From Nocardia seriolae NBRC 15557 (GTDB lineage: Bacteria > Actinomycetota > Actinomycetes > Mycobacteriales > Mycobacteriaceae), in the NCBI RefSeq assembly GCF_007990715.1, contig NZ_BJWY01000012.1, forward strand, positions 36,377 to 100,376: a stretch of 64,000 nt of DNA. Reading direction: 5' to 3'. A program made the translations under genes and the position numbers. Within the stretch, counting starts at the first letter, position 1. Every line of letters starts with the position of its first letter. Below are positions 1 through 8,620 of the stretch, piece after piece. The notes under the pieces were generated by a model. That model searched no databases. It saw nothing but the letters and a program-made list of their open reading frames with translations, and was not told where the DNA came from.

Positions 1-741
1 GGAGCCCTGGATCAAGCCCATGTCGTGATACGGCGGCAGCCACGAGACGATCGAGGTGTCCGGGGCGAGATGGAATTTGTCCCGGATGGTCCCGAGATTG
101 ACCATCAGGTTCCGGTGCCGGACCATCACGCCCTTGGGCAGGCCGGTCGAGCCCGAGGTGTATTGCAGGAAGGCGATGTCCTCGGGCTCCGGGGCGGATC
201 CTGGCAGCGGTTCGAAACCCAGGCCCCGGCCCGCGGTCTCGCTGTCGATGATCGCGATGCCGCCGCCGAGCTGGGCGCTGTCGACCGGCACCGTCGAGCG
301 GGGCGCGATCACCGCGGTCGCGCCGCTGTCGTGCAGGATGGCGCGCAGCGTCGCGATCTGCTGGGCCGACATCGGAAGATGCACCGGCACCGCGATTCTG
401 CGGGTCGTCAGGCAGGCGAAGAACGCGCAGACGAAGTCCGGGCCGGGCGGGCACAGCAGGGCGATCCGATCGCCGGGACCGGTCGTCTCGACAATGCGCT
501 CGGCCAGTCCGGCCACCCGCTCCCACACCCGCTGGTAGTCGAAGACGTCGCGGTCCGCGCCGTGCTCCGCGAAGACGTAGGCCGGTCGGTGCGGGGTCTC
601 GAGCACGCGCGCCGACAGCAGGTCGACCAGGGTGCGGGCGTTCGGTTCCAGCGGGTCCTGCGAGTTCCTTCGCAATTTCTGCAACGCCCGGCTCCCATCG
701 GCTAGACGAAAGAGCAGCTGAAAGAGCGGTCCGGGCCCCAT
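1..741 (-). CDS. Fatty-acyl-AMP ligase (FAAL), N-terminal part, cut by window edge
   Basis: Adenylate-forming enzyme that activates a fatty acid as acyl-AMP, usually for loading onto a polyketide synthase or carrier protein. I translated the frame by hand. The ATG at 741-739 opens MGPGPLFQLLFRLADGS, and an in-frame stop lies upstream at 783-781. The reading continues through PVHLPMSAQQIA and the P-loop-like FLQYTSGSTGLPKGV (about 145-180), then SWLPPYHDMGLIQGS at the window edge. The FLQYTSGSTG form and WLPPYHDMGLI are typical of FAALs rather than acyl-CoA ligases. About 247 residues are visible of an expected 570-600. The carboxyl half and partner genes lie outside the window, so the product cannot be inferred. 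Confidence 0.88.
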   Translation of the reverse strand, partial: MGPGPLFQLLFRLADGSRALQKLRRNSQDPLEPNARTLVDLLSARVLETPHRPAYVFAEHGADRDVFDYQRVWERVAGLAERIVETTGPGDRIALLCPPGPDFVCAFFACLTTRRIAVPVHLPMSAQQIATLRAILHDSGATAVIAPRSTVPVDSAQLGGGIAIIDSETAGRGLGFEPLPGSAPEPEDIAFLQYTSGSTGLPKGVMVRHRNLMVNLGTIRDKFHLAPDTSIVSWLPPYHDMGLIQGS

Positions 742-828
742 CTTGGCCGCCAAACCGAGAGTCGGCAAACTTCCCGCAAACTACAGCGTGTCGGCGCGGA
801 CACGCCGGTTCCTGCCGGAGCCGCCGAT

Positions 829-1794
829 TCACTCGAGGGTGGTCTTGTGCCGGTGCTCGTCGTAGGGCACCAGATCGCCCAGCCGGCCGGCGCAGACCAG
901 CCCGACGAAACCCGGATTCGCCAGCACCGCGCGCCCGATCGCCGCGATATCGAATTCGCCCCGCTCGAAGCGACGCAGTAAGGGCCGCAACGACATCGGC
1001 GCGTCCGGTCGCGACAGCCCGATCGAGCCGACGATGATCGCGGGCTGCCCGGTCAGCGCCCTGGTCCACCCGGCCAGGCTCAATTGCCCGTCCGGCCCGG
1101 CCAGTTCGGGAAACTCCGGCTCGTCGAAGCGCCGCGTCGAGGGATGGAACGCCGCCACTCCCGCCGCCGCGATCGGCCGCAGCATCGCCTCGAGCGCCGC
1201 CGGGCTCCCCGCGATCCGCGCGTCGTAGCGATCCACCTCCCACTGGGAGAACCGGTAGCTGATCGGCACTCCCGGCCCGAGCTCGGCCCGCACCGCGCCC
1301 ACGAGTTCCGCCGCGAACGCCGGGCGCGCGGGCAGCATCCCGTGCGCGCCATGGATCTCGATCCCGTCGAAACCGGCGTCCCGCGCCTGCCGTGCGGCCT
1401 GCGCGAAACCCGCTACGGTCCGCTCGGTCTCGAATACCGCGCCCGCCCGGGCGACGTACATCAACTGGGCGAAGATCGGCACCCGCTCGGCATGCACGGC
1501 GGCCACGATGGCCCGCCACGCCGCCACCGCACCCGGGCCCCGGATCCCGGCGATGCCGGACCCGTCCTCCCCCACCCCGTCCCCGATCGAGATGCCCTCA
1601 CTGATGATCAGCCCGACGCCCCCGGCGGCCCGCCGCCGATAGAACGCTCCCAGCTCCGGCGCGGGTATCCCGCACCGCGCCGCGTACCGCGACAGCGGCG
1701 CCATCGCGAACCGATTCCGCACCGCCACCGTCCCCACGGCCGACGGCGTGAAAAGTGCCGACAGATCGATCTCTTCATCGAGCGCGTTCCGCAT
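829..1794 (-). CDS. Shortened old-yellow-enzyme-like NADH:flavin oxidoreductase
   Basis: 321-residue FMN-dependent (beta/alpha)8 barrel of the OYE/NADH:flavin oxidoreductase family. Visible family features are LFTPSAVGTVAVRNRFAMAP at the N-terminus, GLIISEGISI, FDGIEIHGAHG and the C-terminal phosphate-binding part IIVGSIGL...FDIAAIGRAVLANP. It is about 40-50 residues shorter than usual. After PIFAQLMYVARAG the long loop that follows the usual QLWHVGR is missing. After IEIHGAHG the usual substrate/FMN loop (NxRxDxYGGS region) is also missing. Fold and flavin binding seem likely, but catalytic competence on usual enones is uncertain. It stands alone, convergent with nothing obvious. Confidence 0.8.
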   Translation of the reverse strand: MRNALDEEIDLSALFTPSAVGTVAVRNRFAMAPLSRYAARCGIPAPELGAFYRRRAAGGVGLIISEGISIGDGVGEDGSGIAGIRGPGAVAAWRAIVAAVHAERVPIFAQLMYVARAGAVFETERTVAGFAQAARQARDAGFDGIEIHGAHGMLPARPAFAAELVGAVRAELGPGVPISYRFSQWEVDRYDARIAGSPAALEAMLRPIAAAGVAAFHPSTRRFDEPEFPELAGPDGQLSLAGWTRALTGQPAIIVGSIGLSRPDAPMSLRPLLRRFERGEFDIAAIGRAVLANPGFVGLVCAGRLGDLVPYDEHRHKTTLE

Positions 1795-1866
1795 GCCGCC
1801 CCACTCCCGTTGCCGATGTGGTGCCCAGCCGACCAGTAACGCCGAAACGATCTTGACTCGCCGACC

Positions 1867-2409
1867 CTACCCGCCCGCCGCCACCGCGTGGGCGCCCAGC
1901 ACGGCCGCGCCCGCCGCGAAAAGCGCTGCGCCGAGTGCGGACAGGCGGCCCGCGTTGGATATCGTGCCGATCCTGCCGACCAGGACCGAGCTGATCATGG
2001 CGGTCACCGCGGCGATGGTCAGCACCAGCGACGCCTTGATGACCGAGTAGTGCCACACGGCGGACAGGAAGATCGGGCCCATGAGCATGTGGGCGGACAG
2101 CGCCAATCCGATGACCGCCGAGGCGGCACCGGTGCGGGCGAACAGACCGTCGCGCCAGAGTCCGAGATCCACGGCCGGACTGCGGTGTTCCCGGGCTCGA
2201 ATCAGGCCCAGGGCCAGCAGGATCGCGCCGCCGAGCAGACCCGCGAGGGTCAGCGGCGAGTCCCAGCCCCAGTCCTGGCCGCGAGTGATGGCGGCGACCA
2301 GGGAGCCGATCGCGGTGGCGAACACGACGGTGCCCAGCACATCCGGCGACGGACCCCGAACCTGCGGGCGGGCCAATGGAACGACGCCGAGCGCCACCCC
2401 GACCGGCAT
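1867..2409 (-). pseudogene. MFS (DHA2-type) drug exporter remnant, central-to-C-terminal part only
   Basis: The 180-codon frame encodes hydrophobic segments typical of the second half of an EmrB/QacA-type MFS exporter. It starts at the MPVGVALGV stretch, which normally follows the INxP of transmembrane segment 6. It runs through LGTVVFATAIGSLVAA, MLMGPIFLSAVWHY and LSALGAALFAAGAAVLG, then stops before the last helices. The N-terminal half with the motif A loop is absent, and no MFS sequence is visible upstream of 2409. I read it as a deletion remnant. The upstream coding-looking frame (2420-2717) is unrelated and runs into it, which suggests a rearrangement junction near 2410. Confidence 0.75.
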
Positions 2410-2717
2410 TCGGCCTGGGTCACCTCGGCTGTCGCTCCGCTCTCCTCCGGCGGCTTCGCAGCCACTGTGAAGCTGACCAGATACACCGGCGCGGCGGGGA
2501 AGGTTCCGTCATTGTCGGCATTGCGGCTCCCGAGCTCGGCCACGATCTCGAGCCGCGGATCGACGCAGGACCGGCCCCGGATCGCCTTCTCGAGGCGAGA
2601 GCCCGTGCCGTGCGTGAATCCGGTTGTCCCCTCGCCGTCGCGGACGCACCAGCCCGACAGCTGTTCATCCACCTGTCGACGCAGACGGTTCAGATCGGGG
2701 TCGGGTGGTGTGGTCAC
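2250..2717 (-). CDS. Hypothetical protein, probably 3'-truncated at a junction with the MFS remnant
   Basis: I do not recognise this protein. A GTG at 2717-2715 is preceded by GAGGGGGC, and the frame opens TTPPDPDLNRLRRQVDEQL. Codons down to about 2420 have the high GC3 of real genes here, giving about 100 residues of soluble sequence including GWCVRDGEGTTGFTHGTG and RLEIVAELGSRNADNDG. Beyond about 2415 the frame becomes an out-of-frame shadow of the MFS remnant (arginine/serine-rich), so the natural C-terminus has probably been lost. It is either a short orphan gene or the 5' end of a deleted gene. Confidence 0.4.
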   Translation of the reverse strand: MTTPPDPDLNRLRRQVDEQLSGWCVRDGEGTTGFTHGTGSRLEKAIRGRSCVDPRLEIVAELGSRNADNDGTFPAAPVYLVSFTVAAKPPEESGATAEVTQAECRSGWRSASFHWPARRFGVRRRMCWAPSCSPPRSAPWSPPSLAARTGAGTRR

Positions 2718-2895
2718 GATTGCCCCCTCGACACGCTCGTTGTGCCCGGTCAGGACACCCGCACAAGGGCCGCGATCGATTCCGTCTTCACCCGCCCCGA
2801 TGGGGATACCCCCGAGGAGTACCCCCATGGAACGAGGGAGTTTCAGAGCTGAGACGGGACGGCGGCCGTATCTTGAGACGGAGGACCGTCTCTGA

Positions 2896-4041
2896 TCAGG
2901 AGAGCTTCAGGCTGCGGCCGATGATCTCCTTCATGATCTCGGTGGTGCCGCCGTAGATGGTCTGGACGCGGGCGTCCATGTAGGCCTTGGCGATGGGGTA
3001 TTCGCGCATGTAGCCGTAGCCGCCGTGGAGTTGGAGGCACTTGGTGATGAGGTCGAGCTGTTCCTCGGTGGACCACCACTTGGCCATGGCGGCTTCCTCG
3101 ACGGTCAGCTTCTCCTGGTTGAGCAGTTCGATGCAGCGGTCGGTGAAGACCCGCACGGCGGTGGTCTTGGTGGCCAGTTCGGCCAGCACGAAGCGGGTGT
3201 TCTGCTGCGCGCCAATGGGTTTGCCGAAGGCCTTGCGGTCGCGGACGTATTGGCAGGTGAGCTCGAGGCAGCCCTCCATGGCGGCGGCGGCCATGACGGC
3301 GATGGACAGGCGCTCCTGCGGGAGGTTCTGCATCAGGTGGATGAAGCCCTGGCCCTCGGTGCCGAGCAGGTTCTTGCCGGGGACGCGGACGTCGGTGAAG
3401 GACAGCTCGGCGGTGTCCTGCGCCTTGAGGCCGATCTTGTCCAGATTGCGGCCGCGTTCGAAGCCGGGCATGCCGCGCTCGACCACCAGCAGGGAGAAGC
3501 CCATCGCGCCCTTGGCGGGATCGGTCTGGGCGACCACGATGACGATGTCGGCATTGATGCCGTTGGTGATGAAAGTCTTGGCGCCGTTGAGGATCCAGTC
3601 GTCGCCGTCGCGCACCGCGCGGGTCTTGATGCCCTGCAGATCCGAGCCGGTGCCGGGCTCGGTCATGGCGATGGCGGTAATGATCTCGCCGGAACAGAAG
3701 CCCGGCAGCCAGCGCTGCTTCTGCTCCTCGTTGGCCAGCTCCAGCAGGTAGGGCGCGATCACGTCATTGTGCAGACCGAAACCCCGCCCGGAGTACATGC
3801 CCTTGGTGACCTCCTCGGTCACGATGGCGTTGTAGCGGAAATCCTTGACGCCCCCGCCGCCGTACTGCTCCGGCACCGCCATGCCGAGGAACCCCTGCTT
3901 GCCGGCCTCGAGCCAGACCGCACGATCGACGATGCCGTCGTGCTCCCACTGCTCATGGTGCGCAGCCACGTGCTGATCGAGAAACTTACGGAACGACTCC
4001 CGGAACAGCTCGTGTTCGGGTTCGAAAAGGGTGCGCTCCAC
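2896..4041 (-). CDS. fadE20: Acyl-CoA dehydrogenase, FadE20-like
   Basis: FAD-dependent acyl-CoA dehydrogenase for fatty-acid beta-oxidation, 381 residues, the family's normal length. The GTG start at 4041 is set by an excellent Shine-Dalgarno (GTAGGAGGTT, then GGC before GTG). It has AIAMTEPGTGSDLQGIKT (FAD/substrate site), FITNGINADIVIVVAQT and the C-terminal QLHGGYGYMREYPIAKAY. The position equivalent to the medium-chain enzyme's catalytic Glu reads IYGGTTEIM (Gly). The likely base is Glu243 in NLPQERL, as in the long-chain type. From memory it closely resembles M. tuberculosis FadE20, which sits directly beside hflX there; here hflX is 11 kb away. Confidence 0.92.
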   Translation of the reverse strand: MERTLFEPEHELFRESFRKFLDQHVAAHHEQWEHDGIVDRAVWLEAGKQGFLGMAVPEQYGGGGVKDFRYNAIVTEEVTKGMYSGRGFGLHNDVIAPYLLELANEEQKQRWLPGFCSGEIITAIAMTEPGTGSDLQGIKTRAVRDGDDWILNGAKTFITNGINADIVIVVAQTDPAKGAMGFSLLVVERGMPGFERGRNLDKIGLKAQDTAELSFTDVRVPGKNLLGTEGQGFIHLMQNLPQERLSIAVMAAAAMEGCLELTCQYVRDRKAFGKPIGAQQNTRFVLAELATKTTAVRVFTDRCIELLNQEKLTVEEAAMAKWWSTEEQLDLITKCLQLHGGYGYMREYPIAKAYMDARVQTIYGGTTEIMKEIIGRSLKLS

Positions 4042-4221
4042 GCCAACCTCCTACAGTGACCACATCGGCACCATCGCCTGTGCCCAATACGGTACTCGAA
4101 AGTCGAACGGAGGTTAACTTCGCGGGGGCAGAAAGTGGTCCGAACTGCGACGGTCGCCAGTGACGTCGCGGAACGGAGGGGCTGAACCTCGGTAAACCTA
4201 CCGAGAAGTCAGGGTGACGCC

Positions 4222-5100
4222 TCAGAGACCGAATCGCCCGAGCGTGCGGCCCAGCAGGCTGCGACCCCGGTCACGGTCGCGCTCGGCCAGCAGGAAGTCG
4301 AGTTCACCTTCCAGGGCCTTCCTCACGATGGCCTGCAACTCGCCCGCCGCGGCCTCGAGATCCTCGGCGTCGCGCCACGGGCTGGTGTCGATCGGCGTGC
4401 CGAGCGCGTAGTAGAAGCGCTCCGGCTTGGGCACCAGGGTCGGGCCGAGACCGCGGATGAGCGGGGGCGTCAGGTTCGAGCGCAGGCCCAGACCCTCGAC
4501 GGCCTTGCGCAGCGGCAGCATGACCGGGTGGTCGCCGTCGAAGACGATGTCGTAGATGTCGTCACCGCCGACCATGGCGATCGGCACGATGGGCGCGCCG
4601 GTCTGGATGGCCATCTTGGCGAAGCCGGTGCGGCCCTCCCACAGCAGCTGGTACTTCTGACCCTTGCCGCGCATGGCCTCGCGGCCGCCGCCCGGGAACA
4701 CCGCGACCGCCTCGCCCTTCGCCAGCAGCGTGGTGCAGTTGCGGCGGTTACCGCGCACGATCCCCCAGCGGTGCAACACATCTCGCAGACCCGGCACATC
4801 GATCAGCACGTTCTCGGCCAGCCCCCGCACCAGCCGATCGTGCCGCACCAGGATCTCGTGCGCGAGCAGCGGCGCATCGGTGCCGCCCGCCAGCGAGTGG
4901 TTGCCGACCAGCAGCACCGGGCCGGTCTCCGGAAAGTTCTCCATGCCGTAGAACCGCGGGCTGAACCACACCCGCGACGGGGCGATGAGCAGATCGATTA
5001 TGCGGCGATCGGTTTCGGTGAGATCGACATGCAGCGGCGCGCCGTCGCTCACCCCCTCCGGCGCATCGGATTCGGACAAATGACCTTCATTACGAGACAA
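4222..5100 (-). CDS. Lysophospholipid/glycerolipid acyltransferase family protein (PlsC-like)
   Basis: Membrane-associated acyltransferase of the glycerol-3-phosphate/DGAT2-like superfamily. It carries VLLVGNHSLAGGTDAP (catalytic block I with a longer H-to-D spacing, HX6D, than the canonical HX4D), FPGGGREAMRGKGQKY (block III-like, as in DGAT2-type enzymes) and TGAPIVPIAMVGGDD (block IV). The frame is open to 5160, but I prefer the TTG at 5100-5098: AGGGAGGG lies 5 bases upstream, and the longer N-terminus (MTCASLRYDA...) looks non-coding. That gives 292 residues. It lies downstream of the FadD17-like ligase on the same strand with a 70-base gap, consistent with lipid assembly. The substrate is unknown. 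Confidence 0.85.
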   Translation of the reverse strand: MSRNEGHLSESDAPEGVSDGAPLHVDLTETDRRIIDLLIAPSRVWFSPRFYGMENFPETGPVLLVGNHSLAGGTDAPLLAHEILVRHDRLVRGLAENVLIDVPGLRDVLHRWGIVRGNRRNCTTLLAKGEAVAVFPGGGREAMRGKGQKYQLLWEGRTGFAKMAIQTGAPIVPIAMVGGDDIYDIVFDGDHPVMLPLRKAVEGLGLRSNLTPPLIRGLGPTLVPKPERFYYALGTPIDTSPWRDAEDLEAAAGELQAIVRKALEGELDFLLAERDRDRGRSLLGRTLGRFGL

Positions 5101-5170
5101 AACAACCCTCCCTGCAGAGCCTTCGATAACCGCATCGTAACGAAGGCTCGCGCAGGTCACAGACCGAGGG

Positions 5171-6865
5171 TTAGAACAGGTTCACGCGACCAAAAGTGGA
5201 GAACTCCATCTTCAGTTCCGATTTGTCGGCCTCGGTGAACAGCCGGTACTCGGGCTCGCCGCGCCCGGCCCAGCGGTAGACCGGCTCGGCGGTGTGCCAA
5301 CGCTGCTGTTGCAGTTCGCGTTTGAGCACCTTGTTCGACCCGGTGACCGGCAGGTTCCCCGACACCCGCAGCAGCCTGGGCGCACCCTTGCTGCCGAGAT
5401 CATCTTGGGCACTGAGGAATTCGGCGAACCCGGCGACGTCGAAGGCGGACGGATCGGCCACTTCGATGGCGGCCATCACCTGATCGCCCGAGCGCGGGTC
5501 CGGGACACCGTAGACCGCCGCCGCGATCACCGCGGGATGGCGTCGAATCACCTGCTCGATCAGCAGCGTCGAGGTGTTCTCACCGTCCACCCGCAGCCAG
5601 TCGCCTTTCCGGCCCGCGAAATAGAGAAAACCCGCCTCGTCGATATATCCGAGGTCGCCGGTCCAATACCAGCCATTCCGCAAACGCTCGGCATCCGCGA
5701 CATCGTTTTTGTAATAGCCCTCGAAGACGAGCGCGCCCGCCTTGTCGATCATCTCCCCGACGGCATCGTCCGGGTTCGATACCCGCCCGTATTCATCCAG
5801 CACGGCCCGCGCGCACTCGACGAGGGTCTCCGAATTCACCACGGCCACACCCGGATGCGCGGGCCGACCCAGCGCCGACGCCGGAGCCTCGGGATCGAGA
5901 GCCGCCAGCGCCGGGCCTTCACTGGACCCGTATCCCTCGAAGAGTTCGGCCGCGAACCGCCGCCGGAACTCGGCCTGATCGGCCACCGACGCCTCGGTCC
6001 CGAATCCCCGCACCAGCGTATTGACCCCGTCATCCGCCGCCTCGGGCGTCGCCAGCAGGTAGCCCAGCGCCTTACCCACATAGGTGAAGAACGTCGCCCC
6101 GAAATACCGCACATCCGAAAGGAATCCCGACGCCGAAAATTTCGGCGTCAAACACACCGTCGCACCATTGACCAGCGCCGGCGCCCACAACGCCATGATC
6201 GCATTCCCATGAAACAGCGGCATACAGCAGTAATCGACGTCCTCCCGCACATGCCCGAACTTGTCCGACGCCGCATACCCGATCACCGCCAGCCGCCGCT
6301 GAGAACACTTGACCGCCTTGGAGATCCCGGTGGTCCCCGACGTGAACAGCAACAGCAACAACGCCTCCGGCCCCGCACCCCTATCCGGCTCGACACCGCT
6401 CGCCCGCCCGAGAGCGTGCGCCGCAACCAGTTCGCCGTATGTCGGATCATCAACCAGCAGAAACCGTTCGGGTTCCAGCCCCAGATCCAGCTCGCGCAGG
6501 CGCGCCATCCCGGCCGCGTCGGTGACGATCAACTGGCAGTCGACATACCGAATATCGTCCGCCAACTGACCATTTCCCCGAGTCGGATTGATACCGACCA
6601 GCGTCGCGCCCGCCAGCGCGGCCGCACCGAGCCAGAAGACGAAGTCGGGCACGTTGTCCAGCATCACCCCGATATGGAACGGCCCGTCCCGCCGCAACTC
6701 CCGAGCCAGCGCGGCGCGCGCCGCCGACTCCCGCACCACCGCATCCCACGTCCAATCCCGCTCACGGGTACGCAATCCCAGCCGCTCATCCCCCATCCGA
6801 TCGATCAGCAGAGTCGCGATATCCGACCGCCGTTCACCCCCCACCCCACCCGCATCACCATCCAT
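5171..6865 (-). CDS. Acyl-CoA synthetase, FadD17-like
   Basis: ATP-dependent fatty-acid/steroid side-chain CoA ligase of the ANL superfamily. It contains LLLFTSGTTGISKAVKCS (P-loop), YCCMPLFHGNAIM, EGYGSSEG, WYWTGDLGYIDEAG (ATP-binding Asp), GRKGDWLRVDGEN (hinge) and NLPVTGSNKVLKREL (C-terminal catalytic Lys region). Sequence style is closest, from memory, to M. tuberculosis FadD17. The frame is open to 6937, but its first 24 codons overlap the end of the iminopeptidase gene. The ATG at 6865 after GAGACTCGGGGG is the better start (564 residues). It still overlaps the iminopeptidase frame by 61 bases, which suggests coupling. Confidence 0.86.
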   Translation of the reverse strand: MDGDAGGVGGERRSDIATLLIDRMGDERLGLRTRERDWTWDAVVRESAARAALARELRRDGPFHIGVMLDNVPDFVFWLGAAALAGATLVGINPTRGNGQLADDIRYVDCQLIVTDAAGMARLRELDLGLEPERFLLVDDPTYGELVAAHALGRASGVEPDRGAGPEALLLLLFTSGTTGISKAVKCSQRRLAVIGYAASDKFGHVREDVDYCCMPLFHGNAIMALWAPALVNGATVCLTPKFSASGFLSDVRYFGATFFTYVGKALGYLLATPEAADDGVNTLVRGFGTEASVADQAEFRRRFAAELFEGYGSSEGPALAALDPEAPASALGRPAHPGVAVVNSETLVECARAVLDEYGRVSNPDDAVGEMIDKAGALVFEGYYKNDVADAERLRNGWYWTGDLGYIDEAGFLYFAGRKGDWLRVDGENTSTLLIEQVIRRHPAVIAAAVYGVPDPRSGDQVMAAIEVADPSAFDVAGFAEFLSAQDDLGSKGAPRLLRVSGNLPVTGSNKVLKRELQQQRWHTAEPVYRWAGRGEPEYRLFTEADKSELKMEFSTFGRVNLF

Positions 6866-7905
6866 CCCCCGAGTCTCACCACCGAGCGCCACCCCGCCCC
6901 CGTTTTGCCCGATTCTCCCCACGAAGTGGTGTGCCACTCAACGAATGGGATCGGGGGTGGGGCGAGGGTGGAGAGGGCTTGGATCATGGCTTGGGCCATT
7001 TGGGGGCCGCCGTGTGCCTCGTCGTCGATGAGGATGAATTGGCTTCGGGGCCAGGATTTGTGGAGGGTCCAGGCGACTGCGGCGGGGCCGCTGACGTCGA
7101 GTTTTCCTTGGATGAAGACGGCGGGGAGGTGGTGGAGGGTGGGGATGGCGTCGGTCAGGGCGGTGGGTGGGAGGAAGGCGGCGTGCTTCCAGTAGTGGAC
7201 CACCAGGGTTGCGAAGACTCGACGCCGGACCGGGTCGTGGTCGCCCAGGCCGTGTTTCGCACCGCCCATGGAGATGTGCGCGTCTTCCCAGGCCATCCAC
7301 GCGTCCACCGCTCGGTTCCTGACCTCTTCGTCGGGGTCGGTGAGCAGCTCGTAGTAGGCGTCGACCAGTCTCCGGCCCGGGCGTGCGCCCGATGCCGCGC
7401 GGAAGGCGTCCCATTCCCGCGGGAACAGGCGGCCGACCGTCTCGGTGATCCATTCGACGGCGTCGGGGTTGGTGAGTGTGGTTGCCATCAGGACCAGTTC
7501 GCTGACGCGAGCGGGACGGGCCTGCGCGTAGGCCAGGGCCAGGGTTGTTCCCCAGGAGACGCCGTTGACCAGCCATTTATCCACGCCGAGGTGGGTGCGC
7601 AGGGCTTCGATGTCGGCGATCAGGTGGTGGGTTGTGTTACGGCCAAGGGCCGCCGGGTCGCCGGTGGCGAGGGGGCGGCTGCGGCCGCATCCGCGCTGCT
7701 CGAAGCCGACGATGAGGTATCGGTCGGGGTCGAAGTGCCGGCGATAGCCCGCGCCCATTCCACCGCCCGGACCGCCGTGCAGGTACAGCGCCGTCTTGCC
7801 CTGCGGATTCCCCGAAGTCTCCCAATAGATCTCCTGCCCATCCCCGACCGCGAGCATCCCGCTCGCGAACGGCTCGATCGGCGCGAAGGCCCAAGGAAAC
7901 GACAT
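6805..7905 (-). CDS. pip: Proline iminopeptidase (prolyl aminopeptidase), alpha/beta hydrolase
   Basis: Cytoplasmic S33-family peptidase releasing N-terminal proline. It has the oxyanion motif HGGPGGG (residues 43-49), a FEQRGCGRS segment (usual form DQRGxGxS, here Glu for Asp), a nucleophile elbow GVSWGTT with Ser117, an acid in GKLDVSGP and a base in DEAHGG. The enzyme should end near LAPPPIP. Instead the frame reads on through about 40 codons (FVEWHTTSWGES...) that are encoded by the palindromic repeat at 6884-6939 and the start region of the next gene. The C-terminal tail is therefore probably an artefact of repeat insertion. Start ATG at 7905; it ends 24 bases before the TetR gene's stop side. 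Confidence 0.85.
   Translation of the reverse strand: MSFPWAFAPIEPFASGMLAVGDGQEIYWETSGNPQGKTALYLHGGPGGGMGAGYRRHFDPDRYLIVGFEQRGCGRSRPLATGDPAALGRNTTHHLIADIEALRTHLGVDKWLVNGVSWGTTLALAYAQARPARVSELVLMATTLTNPDAVEWITETVGRLFPREWDAFRAASGARPGRRLVDAYYELLTDPDEEVRNRAVDAWMAWEDAHISMGGAKHGLGDHDPVRRRVFATLVVHYWKHAAFLPPTALTDAIPTLHHLPAVFIQGKLDVSGPAAVAWTLHKSWPRSQFILIDDEAHGGPQMAQAMIQALSTLAPPPIPFVEWHTTSWGESGKTGAGWRSVVRLGGWMVMRVGWGVNGGRISRLC
6884..6939. repeat. Palindromic gene-end repeat, copy A (degenerate)
   Basis: It shares the core TTTTGCCCGATTC(T)CCC with copy C at 12433 and the end TGTGCCACTC with copy B at 11163. The left end GAGCGCCAC is an imperfect complement of the right end GTGCCACTC. It lies inside the 3' end of the iminopeptidase frame, which therefore lacks a normal terminus. 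Confidence 0.6.
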
Positions 7906-7928
7906 ACCCCGACCCTATTCCGCCGCGA

Positions 7929-8567
7929 TCACTCCGCCCCGCCACCCACTCCGGAAACCTGCGGGAGAAGAGCGCTGGTTCGCAGGTGGCGAACCAGCGC
8001 GATGAGGCGGTCGGTGGTGGCGTTGGCGGGGTCGGTGAGGCGGAGTTGGAGTAGTTCCCGGCCGGAGGCGTGCAGGATTCTGGCGGTGTACTCGGGGTCG
8101 GGGAGGGCCGGGAATGCCTGCAGGAGTGGTTGTTCCAGATAGGCGCGTACGACCTCCTGGGATTGGGCGAGGCGGCGGTGGAGTTCCGGGGGTGCGCCGG
8201 CGGGCGGGAAGAGGAACAGGCGCCAGGTCGCGGGATGGGTGTCGATCGCGCGGACCACACCGGCGAAGGTGCTGATGAAAGGGTCCGGATCGACGGGTTC
8301 ACCGGGATGGGAGACCGCCTCGGCGAATTGGGCTGCCGCGCGGGCGGCTTCGCGGTCGATGAGGGCGACGAAAACACCGGCCAGGTCGCCGAACTGCTGG
8401 TAGAGGACGGGACGGGTGATGCCCGCGGCCTCGGCGATGCGGTTCGGGGTGGCCGCGTGGAAGCCCTCGGCGGCCACGATGGCGTGGGCGATGTCGAGGA
8501 TCTGCTCGCGGCGGCTCTCAGCGCTCATCCGCCTGCGTACACCTGGAGCGCCCGTCACCCTTGACAC
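7929..8567 (-). CDS. TetR-family transcriptional regulator
   Basis: 212-residue repressor with an N-terminal HTH (REQILDIAHAIVAAEG, then IAEAAGITRPVLYQQFGD at about residues 40-60) and a variable C-terminal ligand domain. The GTG at 8567 is the furthest start. The ATG at 8528 (MSAESRREQ) would also keep the whole HTH. It is divergent from the MpaB-like oxygenase gene with an inverted repeat between them (8577-8605), so it most likely represses that gene and itself. The ligand is unknown. Confidence 0.88.
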   Translation of the reverse strand: MSRVTGAPGVRRRMSAESRREQILDIAHAIVAAEGFHAATPNRIAEAAGITRPVLYQQFGDLAGVFVALIDREAARAAAQFAEAVSHPGEPVDPDPFISTFAGVVRAIDTHPATWRLFLFPPAGAPPELHRRLAQSQEVVRAYLEQPLLQAFPALPDPEYTARILHASGRELLQLRLTDPANATTDRLIALVRHLRTSALLPQVSGVGGGAE

Positions 8568-8576
8568 TCTAACTTA

Positions 8577-8605
8577 CAACCTGTCAGTCTCTAACTAACA
8601 GGTTG
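8577..8605. promoter_or_regulatory. Inverted repeat, probable TetR operator
   Basis: CAACCTGT and ACAGGTTG form perfect 8-bp arms around a 13-base AT-richer spacer, between the divergent TetR and oxygenase starts. It lies 16 bases before the oxygenase ATG and 10 bases before the TetR GTG, so one bound dimer would cover both promoters. Confidence 0.65.
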
Positions 8606-8620
8606 AAAGTAGAGGTTGCG

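Noticed and set aside
2802..2826. Repeated ATACCCCC / GTACCCCC motifs resembling a CsoR-type copper operator
   Set aside because: The two copies are direct rather than a proper inverted pair, no metal genes are nearby, and the flanking sequence is low-complexity.
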